A stretch of 64,000 bases of DNA from Acidobacteriota bacterium (GCA_021846985.1 JAJZVX010000014.1:1-64000), one strand, 5' to 3'; counted from the stretch's first letter, positions 1 to 9,683 are shown. Translations and numbers: made by a program. Notes: generated by a model from the letters alone, not told the origin.

Positions 1-671
1 GATCTCGCGACGTCTCCGGCGAAGGTGTCCAGCAGGCCCTCCTCAAAATTCTCGAAGGCACTGTGGCCAACGTGCCCCCCCAGGGCGGCCGCAAGCATCC
101 CCACCAGGAATTCACCGCCATCGACACCACCAACATCCTCTTCATCTGCGGAGGCGCCTTTGTCGGCCTGGAGCGCGTCGTGGGCCGCCGCGTCGGCAAA
201 AAAGCCCTCGGCTTCCGCGCCACCGACATCGAGCAGGAGGTCGTGGGCATGCAGACCCATCGCGACACCGAACTGCTCCGCCGCACCGAGCCCCAGGACC
301 TCATCAAGTACGGCCTCATCCCAGAGTTTGTCGGCCGCCTGCCTGTCGTCGGCATCCTCGACGAGCTCGACGAAGCCGCGCTCATCGAGATCCTCACCAA
401 GCCCCGCAACGCCATCCTCAAGCAGTATCAGCGCCTCTTCGAGTACGAGAACGTGCGCCTGCACTTCACCCCCGAGGCCGCCGCCGCCATCGCCCACGAG
501 GCCTTGGCGCGCAAGGTCGGCGCCCGCGGCCTGCGCATGATCCTCGAAGAGCTCATGCTCGACCTCATGTATCACCTGCCCTCCAACAAGCGCGTCCGCG
601 ACGTCGAAATCACCCGCGAAATGGTCGAGCGCCGCGACCTCTCCCTCTGCCTGCTCGAAAAAGCCGGCTGA
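1..671 (+). CDS. clpX: ATP-dependent Clp protease ATP-binding subunit ClpX, C-terminal part
   Basis: Partial gene entering from the left edge; the frame is open from base 3. ClpX is the AAA+ unfoldase that recognises substrates and feeds them to the ClpP peptidase in the cytoplasm. The visible part starts at [19 protein letters not shown], which follows Walker B in ClpX, continues through the [10 protein letters not shown] stretch and the [12 protein letters not shown] sensor 2 region, and ends in the C-terminal small AAA+ subdomain ([19 protein letters not shown]). The zinc-binding N-domain and Walker A lie outside the window. A strong hairpin follows the stop at 697-731. In many bacteria lon comes next; here it is about 23 kb away. 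Confidence 0.96.
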   Translation, partial: SRDVSGEGVQQALLKILEGTVANVPPQGGRKHPHQEFTAIDTTNILFICGGAFVGLERVVGRRVGKKALGFRATDIEQEVVGMQTHRDTELLRRTEPQDLIKYGLIPEFVGRLPVVGILDELDEAALIEILTKPRNAILKQYQRLFEYENVRLHFTPEAAAAIAHEALARKVGARGLRMILEELMLDLMYHLPSNKRVRDVEITREMVERRDLSLCLLEKAG

Positions 672-696
672 GCGCTTCCACAACCCTCCAGTCAGC

Positions 697-731
697 AAAG
701 CCCTCGGCCCGTCCTTCCGCCCGAGGGCTTT
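697..731 (+). terminator. Rho-independent terminator after clpX
   Basis: Perfect 11-bp stem: AAAGCCCTCGG (697-707) pairs with CCGAGGGCTTT (721-731) around a 13-nt loop, and the stem starts 25 nt after the clpX stop. The following tract (GTCCTTTCA) is only moderately T-rich. On the other strand it could also serve the convergent membrane-protein gene that ends at 889. Confidence 0.7.
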
Positions 732-888
732 GTCCTTTCAGGCTCCTGGTTCTTTCAGAAACGCCCCACGCGCCTCCGCGTCGATTCAGGATTTTCCTGC
801 CCGCGGAAATGCGCGCCGGCGCGGCCGCTCACAACCAAAGCGCCGCATCGTGAGGTTCCGCTTCGTGCCGGCAAGCTCTGGAACCGCA

Positions 889-2649
889 CTATAACGGCAG
901 ATAATAGAAGTCTCCCGAGCCCTCCAGCGGCTGCCACGCCGCCGAGCACGGAGGCGCGCCTTTGAATCTGCCCACCACCGCCCGCACGCCGCGCGCCTTG
1001 AGGAGGTCGAGCACGCCGGGGTTCTCGTCCAGCTTTTGGCAGCCCTCCGCCGCGCTCGTATGATCCCATTGATGCCCTGACTCGATGATTGCAGTCACGC
1101 TAAGACCGGCGTATTTTGCCCAATAAGAATCGTCATAGCAGGCGAGGTATCCCATGCAGGCAACTTCCGTTCCACGAGGAAAACGGACTGCCAGACCAGT
1201 TCCAGCAGATATCATCGGCATGTCATAGATGCCTTGTAAAGGATGGGCTCCATGCCTTAGCCGTTCCACATTCTCCTGCAATAGGCTCAACCTGAAAGCA
1301 AAACACAGAATCGCGCCCGCTATTAGCGCCACAGCCAGATGAAGAGATCGCATACTCCCAGTAGGCTGCTTGGCAAGCGAACAAGAAGCGAACGAGGCCC
1401 CCATAAGAACCAGCGAGAATGCTATGTAGCGTCCTTCTAACAGAACCAGCGAATAGGCTCCAATGCACGCAATCGCCAGGAAAAAGGTCATCGCGAGAAT
1501 CGGATCCACAAAGGATGGGCGGCGAACAGTGTAGCCCCAGTAGCACAGCACCCCCAAGAGGAGGATGGGCGGGATGCGCATGATAGCCGCCTGAGCAGCC
1601 GGGATGTTTCTCTTGACCGCGGCTTCGATTTGCCCAAGGTTGAAGTGAGGCGACAGCCCATCTTCCCAATAGGAGGGATCATCCCATTCCGGTATCGTGC
1701 CACGAACCTGCCTTGGACTGAAGTAGACGACCTTTGGATCACTGGAAAGCAATTCTGTTGGATGCTTCAAATGGGCGTGAGCAGTCTCGTGTAGCAGACC
1801 GGGAGGTCCCCAACCCGGATTGCCCTCCACCGCTCCGTTCACGTACCACGCCATATCCAGCCGGCCTGAATCACCAAACGTAAACCGCCCCTTGGCCGCG
1901 GAAATCGCCCCCACATAGGGCCCCGCCACCAGCACAAAAACCCCCAGGGACACCGCCAGGCGGCGCAGCATGCCCGGCTTGCGCAAGCTGGCTGCCGCCG
2001 CCAGCAGCATCCATAGAAAGAAGAAGGGGAACGCGAACGCCTTTGCCCAGTAGGCAAATCCACCCAGCAAGCCAGCCGCGACAAAGGCGAAGAGGCTCTG
2101 TTCTGCCGCGCCCCAAAGAACCGCCGCCACCGTCAGCAGCATCAGCGCGGACACCAGCGCATCCGGCGTGTACCAGCCCATATCCTGCGCGCAGAAGAAA
2201 TACGCGAGCGTTGCCACCCACACATACAGAATTCTCGGAGGCAGTAACTCGTCAACCCGCGCGCCGCGCGCCAGCATCAGCCGCCGCGCCGCCGCCGCCA
2301 CGGCCATGGCGGCCAGCACGAACAGGAGACCGGTCAGCGCGCCCACCAGCCGCGCGGCCATCAGCTCATATTGCTGCCGGAATCCGAAACAGGCCCTGCC
2401 TATCGTCAGCAACGCCGGGTACAGCGGAAACCAGTAGGCATTCACCACCGCGTGCCACCGGTGGTCGCGGATGGCATCGGAAAGATCGAGATAAGCTACG
2501 GTATCCGCGGTAACAAATCGCTGATTGACGAGAGCGCCAAAGAAACTGCAAACAACAATGCCCACATAGATCGCTTGCTCGGACCAGGAAAGATGCGACG
2601 CGCGTTCGCTTCTCATCTTCATCGTGGTCTCAGTGCCGGCAGAGTCCAT
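889..2649 (-). CDS. multispanning membrane protein, GT-C glycosyltransferase-like (GT39/PMT type)
   Basis: 586-residue integral membrane protein. About ten hydrophobic segments can be seen, beginning near residues 25-45 and continuing through the centre (for example FAFPFFFLWMLLAAAAS) and towards the C-terminus. An early luminal-type loop carries acidic residues (TADTVAYLDLSDAIRD), and a large non-membrane loop lies around residues 270-370. This layout is typical of GT-C glycosyltransferases that use polyprenyl-phosphate sugars, but no diagnostic catalytic motif was pinned down. It is divergent from a polyprenyl-phosphate-type GT2 gene at 2706, which would make the lipid-linked donor such an enzyme needs. 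Start ATG 2649 is preceded by a G-rich stretch; ATG codons at residues 10 and 12 are alternatives. Confidence 0.6.
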   Translation of the reverse strand: MDSAGTETTMKMRSERASHLSWSEQAIYVGIVVCSFFGALVNQRFVTADTVAYLDLSDAIRDHRWHAVVNAYWFPLYPALLTIGRACFGFRQQYELMAARLVGALTGLLFVLAAMAVAAAARRLMLARGARVDELLPPRILYVWVATLAYFFCAQDMGWYTPDALVSALMLLTVAAVLWGAAEQSLFAFVAAGLLGGFAYWAKAFAFPFFFLWMLLAAAASLRKPGMLRRLAVSLGVFVLVAGPYVGAISAAKGRFTFGDSGRLDMAWYVNGAVEGNPGWGPPGLLHETAHAHLKHPTELLSSDPKVVYFSPRQVRGTIPEWDDPSYWEDGLSPHFNLGQIEAAVKRNIPAAQAAIMRIPPILLLGVLCYWGYTVRRPSFVDPILAMTFFLAIACIGAYSLVLLEGRYIAFSLVLMGASFASCSLAKQPTGSMRSLHLAVALIAGAILCFAFRLSLLQENVERLRHGAHPLQGIYDMPMISAGTGLAVRFPRGTEVACMGYLACYDDSYWAKYAGLSVTAIIESGHQWDHTSAAEGCQKLDENPGVLDLLKARGVRAVVGRFKGAPPCSAAWQPLEGSGDFYYLPL

Positions 2650-2689
2650 TCAACCCCCTGAAATCACAACCGGTTGGCGACATGTGGGT

Positions 2690-2699
2690 ATGGTACCAT
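2690..2699. promoter_or_regulatory. 10-bp palindrome between divergent genes
   Basis: ATGGTACCAT is a perfect palindrome in the 56-nt gap between the minus-strand membrane protein (start 2649) and the plus-strand glycosyltransferase (start 2706). Its position would suit a shared operator, but it is short and could be chance. Confidence 0.25.
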
Positions 2700-2705
2700 C
2701 CTGTC

Positions 2706-3929
2706 ATGAACGGCGAAACCGCGACGCGGCCCATCGAGCTCAGCATCGTCATGCCCTGCTTGAACGAGGCGGAAACCCTTGCCGTCTGCATTGGCAAGGC
2801 CATGGGCTATCTGCAGCGTTCGGGTGTGGCCGGCGAAGTGGTGGTTGGCGACAACGGATCCACCGACGGCTCGCAACAGATTGCCCTCGGCTGCGGCGCG
2901 CGCGTTGTGAACATACCGTTAAAAGGTTATGGAGCCGCACTCTACGGCGCTACCCTGGCTGCCCGCGGTAAGTACATCATCATGGGCGACTCCGACGATA
3001 GTTATGACTTCTCCCGCCTGGATCCTTTTGTCGAGAAACTCCGCGAGGGTTATGACTTAGTGATGGGCAACCGCTTCAAGGGCGGCATTATGCCCGGGGC
3101 CATGCCCTGGAAGAACCGTTACATCGGGAATCCTATTCTCTCCACGATCGGCAAAATCTTTTTTCGCTGCCCGGCCAGCGACTTCCACTGCGGCCTGCGC
3201 GGCTACTCCAAAGACGCCTTCACGCGCATGGATCTGCGTACGACGGGCATGGAGTTCGCCTCTGAAATGGTGATCAAGGCCACGCTTGGCCGCATGAAGA
3301 TTGCCGAGGTTCCGGCCACGCTCAGTCCCGACGGCCGCTCGCGACCGCCTCATCTGCGTCCCTATCGCGATGGCTGGCGCCACCTGCGCTTCATGCTCCT
3401 CTTCAGCCCCAACTGGCTCTTTCTCCTGCCCGGCCTTTTGCTCATGCTCGCCGGACTGGCCGGCGCCTCTCTGCTCATGGCGAGCCCCATCCATATCCAT
3501 CATGTGCGGCTTGGCATCGACTCTCTCATCTATTTCGCTTTCATGATCATTGCCGGCTTTCAATCCGTCCTCTTTGCCGTCCTTTCGCGCGTCTACGCCG
3601 TGCAGGAGCGCCTCTATCCGCCCGGCCGGGCGTACCACTATTTCTTTCGCCATATCCGTCTTGAACGCGGCCTGATCGCCGGACTCCTGCTTGTTGTGGC
3701 AGGATTCGCCATGACGGCCGACGCACTGCTGGAGTGGCGCCATGCGGCGTTTGGCCTGCTCGACTTCGAGCACATCGCGCGCCTCGTGGTTCCCTCCGGA
3801 CTCATGATCACCCTGGGGATCGAAACCATTCTCTTCAGCTTCTTCCTGAGCACCCTGGGAATGAATACGCGCCATCATCCGGCCGAGCCTCCTGCCGAGT
3901 ACAGTCCGCAGGCGACGGCCGCTTCCTGA
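2706..3929 (+). CDS. family 2 glycosyltransferase, dolichol/polyprenyl-phosphate sugar synthase-like
   Basis: Predicted to transfer a sugar from a nucleotide donor to a polyprenyl phosphate at the inner membrane. The GT-A domain covers about residues 1-240: ELSIVMPCLNEAET at the N-terminus, VVGDNGSTDGS (D49, N50) for nucleotide binding, and GDSDDSYDF (D95, D97, D98) as the DxD metal site. Four hydrophobic segments follow between about 240 and 395, as in GtrB/DPM-type enzymes with a membrane tail. ATG 2706 is preferred over the upstream in-frame ATG at 2682 because family similarity starts right after it. The protein has 407 residues. The FAD protein at 3989 follows 59 nt later on the same strand. 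Confidence 0.8.
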   Translation: MNGETATRPIELSIVMPCLNEAETLAVCIGKAMGYLQRSGVAGEVVVGDNGSTDGSQQIALGCGARVVNIPLKGYGAALYGATLAARGKYIIMGDSDDSYDFSRLDPFVEKLREGYDLVMGNRFKGGIMPGAMPWKNRYIGNPILSTIGKIFFRCPASDFHCGLRGYSKDAFTRMDLRTTGMEFASEMVIKATLGRMKIAEVPATLSPDGRSRPPHLRPYRDGWRHLRFMLLFSPNWLFLLPGLLLMLAGLAGASLLMASPIHIHHVRLGIDSLIYFAFMIIAGFQSVLFAVLSRVYAVQERLYPPGRAYHYFFRHIRLERGLIAGLLLVVAGFAMTADALLEWRHAAFGLLDFEHIARLVVPSGLMITLGIETILFSFFLSTLGMNTRHHPAEPPAEYSPQATAAS

Positions 3930-3988
3930 CCTGCCTGTTCGCCCTTCATGGCGGCAGCGCATACTCTTCCTTGGGTCGGAGGTGCTCG

Positions 3989-5566
3989 ATGTATCTGGTT
4001 GTCGGTTCCGGTCCCGCGGGCGTATCGTGCGCGCGTGCGCTGCTGGCGCAGGGGCACAAAGTATCCATGCTTGACGTGGGCCTGCGGCTCGAGCCTGAGC
4101 GCGAGGCACAACTCGCCACTCTCCGGGCCGCTCCGGCCGCCGAGTGGAATGGCCCCTCCGGCGCCTTTCTGCGCGAAGGCATGGAGAGCGGCGCCGGCGG
4201 CATTCCCGTCAAGCTCACCTATGGCTCAAGCTATCCCTATCGCGACGCGCCCGGAACCACGCGCGTGGAATTCACCCATGCCAAGGCCGGCCCATCGCAT
4301 GCCGTCGGCGGTCTCAGCACGGTTTGGGGATCGGCGGTCATGCCTTATCGCCAAAACGACATGGCCGCGTGGCCCATCGCCGCACAGGATCTGGCCCCGG
4401 CCTACGAGGCCATCTTTCGCTGGATGCCGCTCTCGGCTCGCCGGGACGATCTCGCCCTGCAATTCCCGCTCTACTGCGACCACCCCCAGCCGCTCGCCAT
4501 GAGCCGCCAGGCGAGGCAACTTCTCGCTTCTCTCAGCAAGAGCAAAACCCGCCTGCAGCGCGCAGGCGTGAGCTTTGGCGCATCCAGAATCGCCGTGGCC
4601 GCCAACGGCTTCTCCGGCGCGGATGCCTGCGTTCTCTGCGGCCTGTGCATGTACGGCTGCCCCTACAGGCTGATCTACTGCACCGACCGCGCCGTAGAAG
4701 AGCTGAAGTCTGACCCGAACTTCAGTTACATCCCCGGCGTGGCCGTACGCAGCGTTGAAGAGACCGGCGCCGCCGTCACCGTCTGGGCCATCGACGCCGC
4801 CGGAGATTCCGTTACCTATCGCGCCGAGCGCGTCTATCTTGCCGCCGGCGTCTACGCCACCACTGCGATCCTGCTCCGCTCCATGAACCGTTTCGACCGT
4901 CCGGTCCGCCTCTTCGATTCACAGTACTTCCTTCTCCCCATCTTGCGCGCGGCCGGCGCCGGCAAGGTCACCGAAGAGAAGCTTCACACCCTGGCTCAAC
5001 TCTTTCTCGAAATCGAAGACAGCCGCATTAGCCCCTACACCATCCACCTGCAAACCTACACCTACAACGATCTCTTCAAGGCGCCGGTGGAGAGCGCTCT
5101 CGGTCCTCTGCGCAGCGTTTTCCCGCTCAATTCGTTCCTCGGCAGGCTGCTCCTCTTCCAGGGCTATCTGCACTCCGACCACTCCGCGCAGATGGAAGCG
5201 CGCCTCAACCGGATGGATGCCGGCGATGTGCTGCGCGTCTCTGGCGTTCGCAATCCCGCCACGCGGGCAACCATGAAGAAGCTGGTCCGCAAGCTGATTG
5301 CGCTGTCACCCTCCACCGGTTCGATGCCCATGTTCCCTTTGCTCCAGATAGGCGAGCCCGGCCGCGGCTATCACACCGGCGGCAGTTTCCCCATGCACGC
5401 CCAGCCGGCCGATGGCCAATCGGACATCTACGGCCGCCCCGTTGGGTTCTGCCGCGTGCACGCCGTTGACTCCACCGTCTTTCCCTCGATTGCCGCCACC
5501 ACCATCACCCTCACGGCCATGGCCAATGCCTATCGCATTGCCTCGCAGCTCCATCAATATTCTTAG
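3989..5566 (+). CDS. GMC-family FAD-dependent oxidoreductase with ferredoxin-like Cys cluster
   Basis: 525-residue flavoprotein. The N-terminal Rossmann motif is VGSGPAGVSCARALLAQGHKV (residues 4-24, GxGxxG), followed by an acidic residue for FAD ribose. The C-terminus has the GMC signature region HAVDSTVFPSIAATTITLTAM. YHTGGSFPM resembles the conserved HPVGT loop. Unusually, C214, C217, C220 and C224-P form a CxxCxxCxxxCP motif like a [4Fe-4S] ferredoxin site. Start ATG 3989 has a clear GGAGGTG ribosome binding site at 3979-3985; a longer frame back to 3734 overlaps the glycosyltransferase and is not needed. The epimerase gene starts 23 nt after the stop, so the two are probably cotranscribed. 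The substrate is unknown; sugar or alcohol oxidation is the family role. Confidence 0.8.
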   Translation: MYLVVGSGPAGVSCARALLAQGHKVSMLDVGLRLEPEREAQLATLRAAPAAEWNGPSGAFLREGMESGAGGIPVKLTYGSSYPYRDAPGTTRVEFTHAKAGPSHAVGGLSTVWGSAVMPYRQNDMAAWPIAAQDLAPAYEAIFRWMPLSARRDDLALQFPLYCDHPQPLAMSRQARQLLASLSKSKTRLQRAGVSFGASRIAVAANGFSGADACVLCGLCMYGCPYRLIYCTDRAVEELKSDPNFSYIPGVAVRSVEETGAAVTVWAIDAAGDSVTYRAERVYLAAGVYATTAILLRSMNRFDRPVRLFDSQYFLLPILRAAGAGKVTEEKLHTLAQLFLEIEDSRISPYTIHLQTYTYNDLFKAPVESALGPLRSVFPLNSFLGRLLLFQGYLHSDHSAQMEARLNRMDAGDVLRVSGVRNPATRATMKKLVRKLIALSPSTGSMPMFPLLQIGEPGRGYHTGGSFPMHAQPADGQSDIYGRPVGFCRVHAVDSTVFPSIAATTITLTAMANAYRIASQLHQYS

Positions 5567-5589
5567 CCTGTCAGGAGGGCGCCACTGGC

Positions 5590-6453
5590 ATGACCGCCGC
5601 ACCGCAAATCTGTGCTATCACGGGGACCACCGGCTACGTTGGGTCGCGCATTGCCCAGGCCGTCGCCCAACGCGCCCAGGTGGTCGCTCTCGGCAGGAAT
5701 CCGGAGAACGAGTCCAGCATTGCGTGGACCCTCGAGGGCAACGGCGACATCGCGCCGCTTCTCAGCCAGCACCGCGTCTGCACCCTGGTTCACGCCGCCT
5801 GGGATTTTCGCGCTGTTTCGCCAAACGAGATCTGGCGCGTCAATGTGGAAGGATCCATGCGCCTCTTCCGCATGGCTCGGCAGGCCGGCGTGCGCCGCAT
5901 TGTCTTTCTCTCGACCATCAGCGCCTTTGCCGGTGCGCGCTCGCTCTACGGCAGGTCCAAGCTTGAAGTTGAGGCCGCGGCCGCACGCCTCGGGGGCGTC
6001 ATCCTGCGCCCCGGCCTCGTCTTTGGAGAGTCCTCCGGCGGCGTCTTCGGTTCCATGCGCCGCCAGGTTCGCAACAGCCGTCTTGTCCCCCTGATCGGCA
6101 GCGGCAAAGCGCCGCAGTTTCTGATTCCCGAAGAGGCGCTGGCCGCGCTGGTCGCCGATGCCGTCCTGGGCCGCTTCGACTCTGCCGGCGGACGCCCGCT
6201 CACCCTCGCCAACCCCACTCCCTATCCATTTCGCGAACTGATCCACAGCATCGCGCGCGCAGAAAACCGCCATGTCACGCTGCTTCCCGTGCCCTGGCCA
6301 CTGCTCTATGCCGGACTCCGTCTCGGGGAGAAGCTGGGCCGCCGGCTTCCCTTCCGCAGCGACAGCGTGATCAGCTTCATTTACCAGAACCCGGCGCCTG
6401 ATTTCTCCGCGCTTCAGCAATTCGGCATCGCCGTCCCCGCCTACGCTGGATAA
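5590..6453 (+). CDS. NAD(P)-dependent epimerase/dehydratase (extended SDR)
   Basis: 287 residues. The nucleotide-binding motif is TGTTGYVG (residues 11-18, GxxGxxG). The catalytic dyad is Y120 and K124 in SLYGRSKLEVE, with serines S108 and S111 upstream. These are the features of extended short-chain dehydrogenases that act on nucleotide sugars or related substrates. An AGGAGG lies at 5572-5577, slightly far (about 12 nt) from ATG 5590. Last gene of the plus-strand run of glycosyltransferase, GMC oxidoreductase and epimerase, so a role in making or modifying a surface glycan or lipid-linked sugar is likely. The exact substrate cannot be read from the sequence. Confidence 0.8.
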   Translation: MTAAPQICAITGTTGYVGSRIAQAVAQRAQVVALGRNPENESSIAWTLEGNGDIAPLLSQHRVCTLVHAAWDFRAVSPNEIWRVNVEGSMRLFRMARQAGVRRIVFLSTISAFAGARSLYGRSKLEVEAAAARLGGVILRPGLVFGESSGGVFGSMRRQVRNSRLVPLIGSGKAPQFLIPEEALAALVADAVLGRFDSAGGRPLTLANPTPYPFRELIHSIARAENRHVTLLPVPWPLLYAGLRLGEKLGRRLPFRSDSVISFIYQNPAPDFSALQQFGIAVPAYAG

Positions 6454-6511
6454 ACAAGAGCGGTCTTGCCCGGCGCGGCCGGCAATCGCAAACTTGTGCT
6501 CACAAATAAAA

Positions 6512-6547
6512 GACGGGCGGACCATCCGCAGGAATGGCCCGCCCGTC
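6512..6547 (-). terminator. terminator for the GH2 gene (minus strand)
   Basis: Stem of 14 positions with a single A-C mismatch: GACGGGCGG-A-CCAT (6512-6525) against ATGG-C-CCGCCCGTC (6534-6547), loop CCGCAGGA. Read on the minus strand it is followed by TTTTATTTG, so it terminates the minus-strand operon ending at 6564. It also lies in the path of the convergent epimerase gene. Confidence 0.75.
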
Positions 6548-6563
6548 CGCGGTTTGCTCGCGT

Positions 6564-9500
6564 CTATGCGCTCACCGCGCTCACTTCCGCAGGCTCCATG
6601 TTCCATCCCTCGACCATCAGCTTGGCCGTGCGCCAGTTGTGCGCCAGTTCCAGGTTGATCTCGATCTGCCGCGACTCGCCCGGCGCCAGCGAAACGTAGT
6701 TGTCCGAGTAGAGCACCGGCGCCAGTAGCAACCCGCTGGCCGTATCCACCAGCTTGAGCCGCACCGCCAGAGCGATGCCGCCGGCGCCGTTGGCCACCTC
6801 CACGCTCAGCTTGTTGTCCTGCAGCGCGCCGGCCGTGCACTTCACCTGCGCCTGCTTCATTCCGGCAAGATCCTGGTACTGCCACTCCTCTTTGCTGTTC
6901 CAGTAGAAGTTGTCGGCCAGCACTTTGCCGGCGCTATCCTTCAACTCCAGCTTGATGAAGTGGACCTTCGACAGAGCGCCGCCCTGATCCTCAAACAGCG
7001 TCATGCACTCCTGCGCGCTGTTGGCGGCGCAATCCGCCTGCGCCGCCTTGGTCTGGGCCACGCTGCCGTCCAGGTTGTAGATCGTGGCCTCGGCCTTCAC
7101 TCCCTTCAGATCCTGCGAGGTGCAGTTGATCGCCTTCACCTTGTTGGTGGCCACATTCCATTGGATGTGAACCGGCTCGCAGGCCTTCTTGCACGCGAAA
7201 TACGCCGCCGTCGGCTCCTTGAAGTAGTCGTAGGTGTTCCACGTCAGCGACGGCCACGCCGGATTGCTCATCCACATCATCACGCCCGTGCAGTCGTTCC
7301 ACATGCGGTCGTTCCATGCCTCGTAGATGGCTTTGAAGACCTCGGTGTTCACCATCTGCGCCTTGCGGCAAAAGTCCTCGATTCCCTTCGGCTCGCCGTA
7401 ACAGGCAATGGCTTTCATGGTGTTCCCGCAGAGACCGCTGCCGGTGCCCCATCCGGTGCCCAGCCACCAGTCGTGCTGCGCCCACATTTCGTTTACCGGC
7501 CACAGCTTGTTCCACGGCATCATGCGGCGCATGCTCTCCACCGGCGGAATGGTTGGCGATCCCAGCTCCGGCCGGAATCCGCGCGCCAGATCCCTGAAGT
7601 AGAAACTCGCAGGCCGCGTATCGTACGGGCTGTCTCCGTTGGTGGGCGGAACCTGAATGGAGCTTTGCAGGAACATGCGCGTGCCATCGAGTTCCTCGGC
7701 CATGCGCGGCATCTCCGTGGCGATGGGATCGTCGGGGATGGTTTCGTTGGCCGTGCACCAAAGCACCAGCGAAGCATGGTTCCTGTGGCGAAGGAAGCGG
7801 TCGCGCGCATTCACCAGCCACATGGCGGCATCGTCGGGCTGCAGGCCGTTGGCAATGCCGAACTCGTCCCACACCAGGATGCCCAACTCGTCGCAGACCT
7901 CAAAGAACTCGGGCTTGTCCAGATTGCCGCCCCAGTTCCTGATGAGGTTGAAGTTCATCGCCTTTTCCATGCCCACGCGGACTTTGAAACCCTCGCGGTC
8001 GCAGCGGAGCATGCCTTCATCCATGCCCCAGTTCACGCCGCGAATGAAGATGCGCTTGCCATTGCAGAAAAAGGTGAGCGGACTTTTGACCGCCTTCTCT
8101 TCGAGATCTTTCAGTTCCAGGCCATTCATCAGGCTGGTAACGTCCCACCGGGTATGCAAAGCGGGACTGTAGGAGAATTCGCGGATGCCCACCCTGGATT
8201 TGTTTACATCCACCGTTTTGCCGTTGGCGCGGAACTCGATGGTCAGATCGTAGAGGTTCTGCTCGCCATGCCCGTTCGGCCACCACAACTTCGGATCGGC
8301 CATCGCAAGCTGCTTGTAGTTCGCCTTGTCCAGCTTGATGGGCAGCGTCTCGCCGTCATCGAGCGTCACCGGATGCGTAAACTCGATCGCCCCCAGGCGC
8401 ACGTGCAGATCGCCTTTGTACGGTTTGTTGGAGTGGTTCTTCACCTCCACTCTCAGCGTCAGGTCGGCGCGCTTCAGGTTGCCTGCCTCGGGGAAATGCG
8501 TGCTGAGGAAGGCATTCTCCACCGTCACGTCGCCGGAGGTGGTCAGCGTCACATGGTTCCAGATGCCCGTGTCGCGGTCGCGAATGGTGGGCAGCCAGTC
8601 CCAGCTATCCGCCGCCAAAATTGTCGGCTCGTTCTTCGGATAATCCGGCGGCCACTCGTAGCCGCTCAGCAGCTTGGGCATCACCGTGCCCGGCTTCGGC
8701 ACCGGCACAATCATCACCGCGATGCAGTTCTTCTTGCCCGGCGTCACCATCTCCGTCACGTCAAACTTGCCGCGGACAAACGCTCCGTCGATGTTGCCCG
8801 CCGTCTTGCCGTTCACGAAGACATAGGCCCGGTAGTTGATGCCGTCGAAGTTCAGCCACACCCGCTTGCCGGCATAGCTGGCCGGAATCTCCAGTTCGTT
8901 CCTATACCACCAGTTCGTATGCGCAAAGAAATCCGAAATCTGGCTCAGATCGTTGCCGTAAAACGGATCCGGCACCGCGCCCAGGTTCAGGTAGCTGGTC
9001 AGCACCGTCCCCGGCACCGTGGCCATCAGCCACTGGCTGTCGTCGTAGCCGCAGGTTGAAACCGCCTCCGCCTTGGCCGCTATCCACGCCTGGTTCACAA
9101 GCCGCCAGCCGCCGGAAAGCCTGAGAGTGCCGTCCGCCTCCGGCGCCGGAAGCGGCGCGGCCACCGGCTCCAATCCTCCCGTCCCGTACACTTCAAACGA
9201 CACCAATTCGTAGCCGCCTGTCTTCGCCTTGCCGTTCAGCAGCAGCCGCACATAGCGCGCCTCGGTCTCCGGCAGCGCAATCTGCTCCACGCCGCCCTTG
9301 CCGTCCAGGGTCTCATGCACGTCGCTCCAGTTCTCCACCCGCCCGGTCTCCGGCGACGGCGCGCTGTCTCGCGAGGCCTGCACCTTGTACGCCAGTCCGT
9401 AATTGCCTCCCCAGCGCAACACCACCGACCGCACCTTGCACTCCGCGCCCAGGTCCACATAAATCCACTGGAAATCGGCGTCCGCGCTTTGCCACATGGT

Positions 9501-9683
9501 CTTCGCCTGCCCGTCCGTCGCCATGTGGCCTGTGTTGATAAAGTCCGCCGCGCTCGACGCCCAAGCCGCACGGTTCAGCGCCATATTCCGCTCCGTGCTC
9601 GCCTCCACCCACCTTGGCAACACGGCCGTCGCCGAAGCCACTGCCCCCAGCTTCAACACTTCACGCCTCGTCCATCCACCCAT
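6564..9683 (-). CDS. exported glycoside hydrolase family 2, exo-beta-glucosaminidase/beta-mannosidase-like, with discoidin domain
   Basis: 1039 residues. The N-terminus carries a twin-arginine signal (WTRREVLKLGAVAS), so the enzyme is probably exported folded. Next comes an F5/8-type discoidin-like domain (about 30-165), then the GH2 sugar-binding-like, Ig-like and TIM-barrel domains, and further beta domains to the C-terminus. The acid/base is E647 in LWCTANETIPDD. The likely nucleophile is E706 in FRPELGSPTIPP, whose surroundings resemble exo-beta-D-glucosaminidases more than beta-galactosidases. Start ATG 9683 has AAGGAG about 9 nt upstream; the longer frame starts with GTG 9704 and overlaps this site. 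Last gene of the minus-strand catabolic run, closed by the hairpin at 6512-6547. Substrate (glucosaminide or mannoside) is inferred. Confidence 0.85.
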   Translation of the reverse strand: MGGWTRREVLKLGAVASATAVLPRWVEASTERNMALNRAAWASSAADFINTGHMATDGQAKTMWQSADADFQWIYVDLGAECKVRSVVLRWGGNYGLAYKVQASRDSAPSPETGRVENWSDVHETLDGKGGVEQIALPETEARYVRLLLNGKAKTGGYELVSFEVYGTGGLEPVAAPLPAPEADGTLRLSGGWRLVNQAWIAAKAEAVSTCGYDDSQWLMATVPGTVLTSYLNLGAVPDPFYGNDLSQISDFFAHTNWWYRNELEIPASYAGKRVWLNFDGINYRAYVFVNGKTAGNIDGAFVRGKFDVTEMVTPGKKNCIAVMIVPVPKPGTVMPKLLSGYEWPPDYPKNEPTILAADSWDWLPTIRDRDTGIWNHVTLTTSGDVTVENAFLSTHFPEAGNLKRADLTLRVEVKNHSNKPYKGDLHVRLGAIEFTHPVTLDDGETLPIKLDKANYKQLAMADPKLWWPNGHGEQNLYDLTIEFRANGKTVDVNKSRVGIREFSYSPALHTRWDVTSLMNGLELKDLEEKAVKSPLTFFCNGKRIFIRGVNWGMDEGMLRCDREGFKVRVGMEKAMNFNLIRNWGGNLDKPEFFEVCDELGILVWDEFGIANGLQPDDAAMWLVNARDRFLRHRNHASLVLWCTANETIPDDPIATEMPRMAEELDGTRMFLQSSIQVPPTNGDSPYDTRPASFYFRDLARGFRPELGSPTIPPVESMRRMMPWNKLWPVNEMWAQHDWWLGTGWGTGSGLCGNTMKAIACYGEPKGIEDFCRKAQMVNTEVFKAIYEAWNDRMWNDCTGVMMWMSNPAWPSLTWNTYDYFKEPTAAYFACKKACEPVHIQWNVATNKVKAINCTSQDLKGVKAEATIYNLDGSVAQTKAAQADCAANSAQECMTLFEDQGGALSKVHFIKLELKDSAGKVLADNFYWNSKEEWQYQDLAGMKQAQVKCTAGALQDNKLSVEVANGAGGIALAVRLKLVDTASGLLLAPVLYSDNYVSLAPGESRQIEINLELAHNWRTAKLMVEGWNMEPAEVSAVSA

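Noticed and set aside
6960..9059. 699-codon open frame opposite the first GH2 gene
   Set aside because: Shadow of the GH2 gene; lacks a ribosome binding site and any motif.
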